In this document: positions 28,001 through 40,000 of the stretch, in pieces
How positions within the stretch are numbered: position 1 is the stretch's first letter
Layout: each line of letters opens with the position of its first letter
Assembly: GCF_021869535.1 (NCBI RefSeq)
Contig: NW_026262659.1
Coordinates: forward strand, 9,176,001-9,240,000
DNA length: 64,000 nt
Reading direction: 5' to 3'
From: Mytilus californianus
Lineage: Eukaryota > Mollusca > Bivalvia > Mytilida > Mytilidae
The notes under the pieces: model-generated
Told to the model about the DNA's origin: nothing
Seen by the model: only the letters and a program-made list of their open reading frames with translations
Database searches by the model: none
Translations under genes and position numbers: made by a program

Positions 28001-31000
28001 AAAATGTGTCTCACAGTTTGGCATAAACAGATGAAGCTATATGCCATACTCTTGTAAAATGTAATGTAACTTTCATGACAATTTTCAGAGATAACTATAT
28101 GGCAAAAAGGAGGTAGATCATTGAAGGAAATGAAAATGCATCACATGAGAAGGAATTAACAGATGAAATTTGGTGCTATATGAAACAAACTATTATGTTT
28201 CATGGATGGATACCCCATATCCTTTGTTTTTCTATTATGTCTTGTTAATGCTGAGAAAAATGCCACATAAATGACTTACAGAGAGATAGACAGCAGTAAT
28301 TCAATATAACCTCTCCTTTAAAGCTAAGATATAATAAAAAATATACCTATCAGTAGAACCTATATCATATTCTTGTAAGTGCAGCTTTTTTTTTTAAAGA
28401 CAAAATTCATACATCCTCAATATGATTTCAATTTGACAAAAAATCAAATGGTCTGTAACAGTCACCACCATGTCATGTCAAAATTTCAATTCATTGATTT
28501 CTTATTGTATAATATCATGCTCAAAACAAAGAATACTATAAAAAGGAATAAACAAATTAGTTTACACACAATAATGGTGGGTCATATAAGGTCTTACCTA
28601 TATCCTCTTCTAAATCAGACAACCCTCCAGGAAACTTCCAGTACGAAAACTAAAAATAAATACAATTTTACACTATATAGTTCAATATGTACAGACAAAT
28701 TCTGTATGCAAAATAGGGATGGTGTAAGAATATATAACTAAACTGCGTTTAATGATTTTCAAATGTCCTTTTCATCATAAATCAAAAATGAAGTACCATG
28801 TTATGGAACCATTTAAAGTTAAATATCTATGTATGGTAAAATACTATTTTATGCTATAAAATTAATTAGAGTTATTTCTCTTGACATACATGTATATGTT
28901 TATACAATGTCATTTAGACTACAAAATGTGTTATTAAAAGGTGTGTCTAATTTGTTCTTCTTTCTTGACTTTAAATTAAAAGAGTTGTTACATATATAAT
29001 TACCTGACTATTTTTGTCTTTTACAACTAAAATTTCTTTTGTTTCTTCTCTATAAACCATCCCTAGGATTAATTATTGGATAAATTATTGGATAAATTAT
29101 GTGAAAAACACAAAGCAAGTAATCTAGCTTCTAATGACATTTATACTTCAACATATTGTGACTCCATATATAATGATGAATCTCATACATTCATATCATG
29201 ATAAAGAAGTTTAGAGATAGTAAGTTTCTCCATGCAAGATATCATTTTACACACACCAGTCATGAGCTTTCTTTATTAAGTTAGGCATGGTTCCAATCAA
29301 CAACATGTTGGCTGCATTAAGTGATCACCTTTTGAGTTGTGTCATCTGACTATAGGTTTACAGCAGGTTCAGGGGGTCAGAATAGAAAAGTGGTTGAATA
29401 TTTTTTAAGTGAAATCTGTAAAAATATTCCATTTTCTAAATTCTTTTGTAAGAAAAACTAAGCAGATGCCTAGATGTCACATGATATAACTTGTAATGTG
29501 ATATGTCATTTGATATAAGTTGTCATGTGATATAACATGTGATGTGATATAACTTGTGATGTGATATAGCTTGTCATGTGGTATAACTTGTCATGTGATA
29601 TAAGTTGTCATGTGATATAACTTGTTCAATTTCCACATTGTCATCTAAAAATGTATCTCAAACTCCTTTATTTGCTAAAATCTGAAAATTTACTCAGACA
29701 GAAGAAGCATTTTATTGCCACCTAAAATAAAACACCATTTAAGTTAAGTTTGATATATTCTGTACACAAGTTATGACTGTATTGTTCTTTACATTACACA
29801 TGTTACAGAAGATACAACTAACCTGAGACTCCTATTTGATGAGTGGCAAATCTTGGTGTTCTATCTTCACTACTGGTATTCAGCCATAACTTTAACAGTG
29901 ACATCTGGTGTTCAGCATGATGGAATAGAAAACCAGAATTAGCAGCAGTGGATATTAATGCACTTTTATGAATTGGTACTTTTAACCATATACATGATCT
30001 TCCTTCTCTTCTCCACTTTAATAAAGATTCTGGAATGATAAAATCACTTAATCAACTTCCTCTATGGAAAGTATCACTCCTTAATTACAATTTGAAAAGA
30101 CTAAATAAGAATGAACAGTTGCTTAGCAATGTTCAAAAAGGGTAAAACCATTTCAATTTAAAAAACAACGTATAAACCGTGAAGGGGTGATATGACCTCC
30201 AAATAGAATGAGACCAGGACTTTTTTAAAAATGTTCCTATGGGAAATATATAACAAAATCTAAATTTACAGATAAAACAACTATGTTATTGTTCAAAAGA
30301 TGAAAGAAAGAAATACACTATTCTCAGATATAAAGTCACTAGATATAAGAAGATGTGGTATGAGTGCCAATGAGACAACTCTCCATCCAAGTCAAAATTT
30401 ATAAAAGTAAACCATTATAGGTCAAAGTACGGTCTTCAACACGGAGCCTTGGCTCACACCGAACAGCAAGCTATGAAGGGCCTCAAAAATTACTAGTGTA
30501 AAACCATTCAAACGGGAAAACCAACGGTCTAATCTATATAAAAAACGAGAAACACTTATATATGAACCACATCAACAAACAACAACTACTGAACATCAGA
30601 TTCCTGCACAGTATAAATTGGAAAAACCTTTGGTCAGAGTAGAGGTTCACATTTTCTTATGTTCATCTTATGTGTGTTCCATAGTCTTGTTTCATTTGAA
30701 TATTATCTGACATTTTGGAATAGATTTTTAATTCAATGCTATTTCACTCAAGGTAACAGCCTTCAGGAAGACATTTTATTCAGAAGTCTAACTGTAAAAC
30801 TTATTCACAACTTGAAAAACTAAGCACTCATGCTCACACTGAAAACTTGAAACATTGAATAGAAATTTAGCTATTTTTAAAACAGCATGTTGACCTCTAG
30901 ATGTCTTTGAAGTTTTTGTGTTGTTGCTTTGCTGTGTCATTGATGTATAGCAAATATCGCCATCCATTTCATATTTCACCCAACTGGGAATTATTATTCT

Positions 31001-34000
31001 GATCCCTAACTGACCAGTCTACATTCTTACTGAAAACCACTGGTTGTTCACCAAAATTAAAAGCAATCATTAAAATTAAAAGTCTTTGATCTTACTCGTA
31101 GGAAATCTAAACCATACCCTAGGGTCATATCAATTTTGAGCATGAATATCGTACTTAAAGTCAGAAATCAACCAATCAATATACTGGAGTTGGTATTTCG
31201 AGCACAAATTTTGTACTCCCGAGTACTGAGTAAAGTTTTATCGTCCTCACTTTAGACAGGTAAACTACTACAAGATAACCTCGTTTGTTCAGTACTGAGT
31301 AAAGTTTTATCTTCCTCACTTTAGACAGGTAAACTACTACATGATTACCTCGTTTGTTCAGTACTGAGTAAAGTTTTATCTTCCTCACTTTAGGCAGGTA
31401 AACTACTACAAGATTACCTCGTTTGTTCAGTACTGAGTAAAGTTTTATCTTCCTCACTTTAGACAGGTAAACTACTACAAGATTACCTCGTTTGTTCAGT
31501 ACTGAGTAAAGTTTTATCTTCCTCACTTTAGACAGGTAAACTACTACAAGATTACCTCGTTTGTTCAGTACTGAGTAAAGTTTTATCTTCCTCACTCTAG
31601 ACAGGTAAACTACTACAAGATAACCTCGTTTGTTCAGTACTGAGTACAGTTTTATCGTCCTCACTTTACACAGGTAAACTACTACAAGATTACCTCGTTT
31701 GTTCAGTACTGAGTAAAGTTTTATCTTCCTCACTTGAGGCAGGTAAACTACTACAAGATTACCTCGTTTGTTCAGTACTGAGTAAAGTTTTATCTTCCTC
31801 ACTTTAGACAGGTAAACTACTACAAGATAACCTCGTTTGTTCAGTACTGAGTAAAGTTTTATCTTCCTCACTTTACACAGGTAAACTACTACAAGATTAC
31901 CTCGTTTGTTCAGTACTGAGTAAAGTTTTATCTTCCTCACTTTAGACAGGTAAACTACTACAAGATTACCTCGTTTGTTCAGTACTGAGTAAAGTTTTAT
32001 CTTCCTCACTTTAGACAGGTAAACTACTACAAGACTACCTCGTTTGTTCAGTACTGAGTAAAGTTTTATCTTCCTCACTTTAGACAGGTACACTACTACA
32101 AGATTACCTCGTTTGTTCAGTACTGGTTAAAGTTTTATCTTCCTCACTTTACACCGGTAAACTTCTACAAGATAACCTCGTTTGTTCAGTACTGAGTAAA
32201 GTTTTATCTTCCTCACTTTAGACAGGTAAACTACTACATGATTACCTCGTTTGTTCAGTACTGAGTAAAGTTTTATCTTCCTCACTTTAGGCAGGTAAAC
32301 TACTACAAGATTACCTCGTTTGTTCAGTACTGAGTAAAGTTTTATCTTCCTCACTTTAGACAGGTAAACTACTACAAGATTACCTCGTTTGTTCAGTACT
32401 GAGTAAAGTTTTATCTTCCTCACTTTAGACAGGTAAACTACTACAAGATTACCTCGTTTGTTCAGTACTGAGTAAAGTTTTATCTTCCTCACTCTAGACA
32501 GGTAAACTACTACAAGATAACCTCGTTTGTTCAGTACTGAGTACAGTTTTATCGTCCTCACTTTACACAGGTAAACTACTACAAGATTACCTCGTTTGTT
32601 CAGTACTGAGTAAAGTTTTATCTTCCTCACTTGAGGCAGGTAAACTACTACAAGATTACCTCGTTTGTTCAGTACTGAGTAAAGTTTTATCTTCCTCACT
32701 TTAGACAGGTAAACTACTACAAGATAACCTCGTTTGTTCAGTACTGAGTAAAGTTTTATCTTCCTCACTTTACACAGGTAAACTACTACAAGATTACCTC
32801 GTTTGTTCAGTACTGAGTAAAGTTTTATCTTCCTCACTTTAGACAGGTAAACTACTACAAGATTACCTCGTTTGTTCAGTACTGAGTAAAGTTTTATCTT
32901 CCTCACTTTAGACAGGTAAACTACTACAAGACTACCTCGTTTGTTCAGTACTGAGTAAAGTTTTATCTTCCTCACTTTAGACAGGTACACTACTACAAGA
33001 TTACCTCGTTTGTTCAGTACTGGTTAAAGTTTTATCTTCCTCACTTTACACCGGTAAACTTCTACAAGATAACCTCGTTTGTTCAGTACTGAGTAAAGTT
33101 TTATCTTCCTCACTTTAGACAGGTAAACTACTACAAGATAACCTCGTTTGTTCAGTACTGAGTAAAGTTTTATCTTCCTCACTTTAGACAGGTACACTAC
33201 TACAAGATAACCTCGTTTGTTCAGTACTGAGTAAAGTTTTATCTTCCTCACTTTAGACAGGTACACTACTACAAGATTACCTCGTTTGTTCAGTACTGGT
33301 TAAAGTTTTATCTTCCTCACTTTAGACAGGTAAACTACTACAAGATTACCTCGTTTGTTCAGTACTGAGTAAAGTTTTATCTTCCTCACTCTAGACAGGT
33401 AAACTACTACAAGATTACCTCGTTTGTTCAGTACTGAGTAAAGTTTTATCTTCCTCACTTTAGGCAGGTAAACTACTACAAGATTACCTCGTTTGTTCAG
33501 TACTGAGTAAAGTTTTATCTTCCTCACTTTAGACAGGTACACTACTACAAGATAACCTCGTTTGTTCAGTACTGAGTAAAGTTTTATCTTCCTCACTTTA
33601 CACAGGTAAACTACTACAAGATTACCTCGTTTGTTCAGTACTGAGTAAAGTTTTATCTTCCTCACTCTAGACAGGTAAACTACTACAAGATTACCTCGTT
33701 TGTTCAGTACTGAGTAAAGTTTTATCTTCCTCACTTTAGGTAGGTAAACTACTACAAGATTACCTCGTTTGTTCAGTACTGAGTAAAGTTTTATCTTCCT
33801 CACTCTAGACAGGTAAACTACTACAAGATTACCTCGTTTGTTCAGTACTGAGTAAAGTTTTATCTTCCTCACTTGAGGCAGGTAAACTACTACAAGATTA
33901 CCTCGTTTGTTCAGTACTGAGTAAAGTTTTATCTTCCTCACTTGAGGCAGGTAAACTACTACAAGATTACCTCGTTTGTTCAGTACTGAGTAAAGTTTTA

Positions 34001-37000
34001 TCTTCCTCACTTTAGACAGGTAAACTACTACAAGATAACCTCGTTTGTTCAGTACTGAGTAAAGTTTTATCTTCCTCACTTTACACAGGTAAACTTCTAC
34101 AAGATTACCTCGTTTGTTCAGTACTGGGTAAAGTTTTATCTCCCTCACTTTAGACAGGTAAACTACTACAAGATAACCTCGTTTGTTCAGTACTGAGTAA
34201 AGTTTTATCTTCCTCACTTTAGACAGGTAAACTACTACAAGATTACCTCGTTTGTTCAGTACTGAGTAAAGTTTTATCTTCCTCACTTGAGGCAGGTAAA
34301 CTACTACAAGATTACCTCGTTTGTTCAGTACTGAGTAAAGTTTTATCTTCCTCACTTTAGACAGGTAAACTACTACAAGATTACCTCGTTTGTTCAGTAC
34401 TGAGTAAAGTTTTATCTTCCTCACTTTAGACAGGTAAACTACTACAAGATTACCTCGTTTGTTCAGTACTGAGTAAAGTTTTATCTTCCTCACTTTAGGC
34501 AGGCAAACTACAACAAGATTACCTCATTTGTTCAGTACTGAGTAAAGTTTTATCTTCCTCACTTTACACAGGTAAACTACTACAAGATTACCTCGTTTGT
34601 TCAGTACTGAGTAAAGTTTTATCTTCCTCACTTTACACAGGTAAACTACTACAAGATTACCTCGTTTGTTCAGTACTGAGTAAAGTTTTATCTTCTACAT
34701 TGAGGCAGGTAAACTACTACAAGATAACCTCGTTTGTTCAGTACTGAGTAAAGTTTCATCTTCCTCACTTTAGACAGGTAAACTACTACAAGATTACCTC
34801 GTTTGTTCAGTACTGAGTAAAGTTTTATCTTCCTCACTTTAGACAGGTAAACTACTACAAGATTACCTCGTTTGTTCAGTACTGAGTAAAGTTTTATCTT
34901 CCTCAATTTAGACAGGTAAACTATGACAAGATTACCTCGTTTGTTCAGTACTGGGTAAAGTTTTACCTTCCTCACTTTAGACAGGTAAACTACTACAAGA
35001 TTACCTCGTTTGTTCAGTACTGAGTAAAGTTTTATCTTCCTCACTTTAGGCAGGTAAACTACTACAAGATTACCTCGTTTGTTCAGTACTGAGTAAAGTT
35101 TTATCTTCCTCACTTTAGGCAGGTAAACTACTACAAGATTACCTCGTTTGTTCAGTACTGAGTAAAGTTTTATCTTCCTCACTTTAGGCAGGTAAACTAC
35201 TACAAGATTACCTCGTTTGTTCAGTACTGAGTAAAGTTTTATCTTCCTCACTTTAGGCAGGTAAACTACTACAAGATTACCTCGTTTGTTTAGTACTGAG
35301 TAAAGTTTTATCTTCCTCACTTTAGACCGGTAAACTACTACAAGATTACCTCGTTTGTTCAGTACTGAGTAAAGTTTTATCTTCCTCACTTTAGGTAGGT
35401 AAACTACTACAAGATTACCTGGTTTGTTCAGTACTGAGTAAAGTTTTATCTTCCTCACTTTAGACAGGTAAACTACTACAAGATTACCTTGTTTGTTCAG
35501 TACTGAGTAAAGTTTTATCTTCCTCACTTTAGACAGGTACACTACTACAAGATTACCTGGTTTGTTTAGTACTGAGTAAAGTTTTATCTTCCTCACTTTA
35601 CACAGGTAAACTACTACAAGATTACCTCGTTTGCTCAGTACTGAGTAAAGTTTTATCTTCCTCACTTTAGGCAGGTAAACAGTAAAGTTTTATCTTCCTC
35701 ACTCTAGACAGGTAAACTACTACAAGATTACCTCGTTTGCTCAGTACTGAGTAAAGTTTTATCTTCCTCACTTTAGGCAGGTAAACTACTACAAGATTAC
35801 CTAGTTTGTTCAGTACTGGGTAAAGTTTTATCTTCCTCACTTTAGACAGGTAAACTACTACAAGATAACCTCGTTTGTTCAGTACTGAGTAAAGTTTTAT
35901 CTTCCTCACTTTAGGCAGGTAAACTACTACAAGAGTACCTAGTTTGTTCAGTACTGGGTAAAGTTTTATCTTCCTCACTTTAGACAGGTAAACTACTACA
36001 AGATAACCTCGTTTGTTCAGTACTGGTTAAAGTTTTATCTTCCTCACTCTAGACAGGTAAACTACTACAAGATTACCTCGTTTGTTCAGTACTGGGTAAA
36101 GTTTTATCTTCCTCACTCTAGACAGGTAAACTACTACAAGATTACCTCGTTTGTTCAGTACTGAGTAAAGTTTTATCTTCCTCACTTTAGACAGGTAAAC
36201 TACTACAAGATTACCTTGTTTGTTCAGTACTGAGTAAAGTTTTATCTTCCTCACTTTAGACAGGTAAACTACTACAAGATTACCTCGTTTGTTCAGTACT
36301 GAGTAAAGTTTTATCTTCCTCACTTTAGACAGGTAAACTACTACAAGATTACCTAGTTTGTTCAGTACTGAGTAAACTTTTATCTTCCTCACTTTAGACA
36401 GGTAAACTACTACAAAATTACCTCGTTTGTTCAGTACTGAGTAAAGTTTTATCTTCCTCACTTGAGGCAGGTAAACTACTACAAGATTACCTCGTTTGTT
36501 CAGTACTGAGTAAAGTTTTATCTTCCTCACTTTAGACAGGTAAACTACTACAAGATTACCTCGTTTGTTCAGTACTGGGTAAAGTTTTATCTTCCTCACT
36601 TGAGGCAGGTAAAGTACTACAAGATTACCTCGTTTGTTCAGTACTGGGTAAAGTTTTATCTTCCTCACTTGAGGCAGGTAAACTACTACAAGATTACCTT
36701 GTTTGTTCAGTACTGGGTAAAGTTTTATCTTCCTCACTTGAGGCAGGTAAACTACTACAAGATTACCTTGTTTGTTCAGTACTGGGTAAAGTTTTATCTT
36801 CCTCACTTGAGGCAGGTAAACTACTACAAGATTACCTTGTTTGTTCAGTACTGAGTAAAGTTTTATCTTCCTCACTTTAGACAGGTAAACTACTACAAGA
36901 TTACCTCGTTTGTTCAGTACTGGGTAAAGTTTTATCTTCCTCACTTGAGGCAGGTAAACTACTACAAGATTACCTCGTTTGTTCAGTACTGAGTAAAGTT

Positions 37001-40000
37001 TTATCTTCCTCACTTTAGACAGGTACACTACTACAAGATAACCTAGTTTGTTCAGTACTGAGTAAAGTTTTATCTTCCTCACTTTAGACAGGTAAACTAC
37101 TACAAGATTACCTCGTTTGCTCAGTACTGAGTAAAGTTTTATCTTCCTCACTTTAGGCAGGTAAATAGTAAAGTTTTATCTTCCTCACTTTAGGCAGGTA
37201 AACAGTAAAGTTTTATTTTCCTCACTCTAGACAGGTAAACTACTACAAGATTACCTCGTTTGCTCAGTATTGAGTAAAGTTTTATCTTCCTCACTTTAGG
37301 CAGGTAAACTACTACAAGATTACCTAGTTTGTTCAGTACTGGGTAAAGTTTTATCTTCCTCACTTTAGACAGGTAAACTACTACAAGATAACCTCGTTTG
37401 TTCAGTACTGAGTAAAGTTTTATCTTCCTCACTTTAGACAGGTAAACTACTACAAGATTACCTCGTTTGTTCAGTACTGAGTAAAGTTTTATCTTCCTCA
37501 CTTTAGACAGGTAAACTACTACAAGATTACCTCGTTTGTTCAGTACTGGTTAAAGTTTTATCTTCCTCACTTTAGACAGGTAAACTACTACAAGATTACC
37601 TCGTTTGTTCAGTACTGGTTAAAGTTTTATCTTCCTCACTTTACACAGGTAAACTACTACAAGATTACCTTGTTTGTTCAGTACTGAGTAAAGTTTTATC
37701 TTCCTCACTTTAGACAGGTAAACTACTACAAGATTACCTCGTTTGTTCAGTACTGAGTAAAGTTTTATCTTCCTCACTTTAGACAGGTAAACTACTACAA
37801 GACTACCTCGTTTGTTCAGTACTGAGTAAAGTTTTATCTTCCTCACTTTAGACAGGTACACTACTACAAGATTACCTCGTTTGTTCAGTACTGGTTAAAG
37901 TTTTATCTTCCTCACTTTACACAGGTAAACTACTACAAGATAACCTCGTTTGTTCAGTACTGGGTAAAGTTTTATCTTCCTCACTTTAGACAGGTAAACT
38001 ACTACAAGATAACCTCGTTTGTTCATTACTGAGTAAAGTTTTATCTTCCTCACTTTAGACAGGTAAACTACTACAAGATTACCTCGTTTGTTCAGTACTG
38101 AGTAAAGTTTTATCTTCCTCACTTTACACAGGTAAACTACTACAAGATTACCTCGTTTGTTCAGTACTGGGTAAAGTTTTATCTTCCTCACTTTAGGCAG
38201 GTACACTACTACAAGATTACCTCGTTTGTTCAGTACTGAGTAAAGTTTTATCTTCCTCACTTTACACAGGTAAACTACTACAAGATTACCTCGTTTGTTC
38301 AGTACTGGGTAAAGTTTTATCTTCCTCACTTTAGACAGGTAAACTACTACAAGACTACCTCGTTTGTTCAGTACTGGGTAAAGTTTTATCTTCCTCACTT
38401 TAGACAGGTACACTACTACAAGATTACCTCGTTTGTTCAGTACTGGTTAAAGTTTTATCTTCCTCACTTTAGACAGGTAAACTACTACAAGATTACCTCG
38501 TTTGTTCAGTACTGAGTAAAGTTTTATCTTCCTCACTCTAGACAGGTAAACTACTACAAGATTACCTCGTTTGTTCAGTACTGAGTAAAGTTTTATCTTC
38601 CTCACTTTAGGCAGGTAAACTACTTCAAGATTACCTCGTTTGTTCAGTACTGAGTAAAGTTTTATCTTCCTCACTTTAGACAGGTACACTACTACAAGAT
38701 AACCTCGTTTGTTCAGTACTGAGTAAAGTTTTATCTTCCTCACTTTACACAGGTAAACTACTACAAGATTACCTCGTTTGTTCAGTACTGAGTAAAGTTT
38801 TATCTTCCTCACTTGAGGCAGGTAAACTACTACAAGATTACCTCGTTTGTTCAGTACTGAGTAAAGTTTTATCTTCCTCACTTTAGACAGGTAAACTACT
38901 ACAAGATTACCTCGTTTGTTCAGTACTGAGTAAAGTTTTATCTTCCTCACTTTAGACAGGTAAACTACTACAAGATTACCTCGTTTGTTCAGTACTGAGT
39001 AAAGTTTTATCTTCCTCACTTTAGGCAGGCAAACTACAACAAGATTACCTCATTTGTTCAGTACTGAGTAAAGTTTTATCTTCCTCACTTTACACAGGTA
39101 AACTACTACAAGATTACCTCGTTTGTTCAGTACTGAGTAAAGTTTTATCTTCTACATTGAGGCAGGTAAACTACTACAAGATAACCTCGTTTGTTCAGTA
39201 CTGAGTAAAGTTTTATCTTCCTCACTTTAGACAGGTAAACTACTACAAGATTACCTCGTTTGTTCAGTACTGAGTAAAGTTTTATCTTCCTCACTTGAGG
39301 CAGGTAAACTACTACTAGATAACCTCGTTTGTTCAGTACTGAGTAAAGTTTTATCTTCCTCACTTTAGACAGGTAAACTACTACAAGATTACCTCGTTTG
39401 TTCAGTACTGAGTAAAGTTTTATCTTCCTCACTTGAGGCAGGTAAACTACTACAAGATTACCTCGTTTGTTCAGTACTGGGTAAAGTTTTATCTTCCTCA
39501 CTTTAGACAGGTAAACTACTACAAGATTACCTCGTTTGTTCAGTACTGAGTAAAGTTTTATCTTCCTCACTTTAGACAGGTAAACTACTACAAGATTACC
39601 TCGTTTGTTCAGTACTGAGTAAAGTTTTATCTTCCTCACTTTAGGCAGGTAAACTACTACAAGATTACCTGGTTTGTTCAGTACTGAGTAAAGTTTTATC
39701 TTCCTCACTTTAGACAGGTAAACTACTACAAGATTACCTCTTTTGTTTAGTACTGAGTAAAGTTTTATCTTCCTCACTTTAGACAGGTACACTACTACAA
39801 GATTACCTCGTTTGTTCAGTACTGGGTAAAGTTTTATCTTCCTCACTTTAGGTAGGTAAACTACTACAAGATTACCTCTTTTGTTTAGTACTGAGTAAAG
39901 TTTTATCTTCCTCACTTTAGACAGGTTAACTACTACAAGATTACCTCGTTTGTTCAGTACTGAGTAAAGTTTTATCTTCCTCACTGTAGACAGGTAAACT

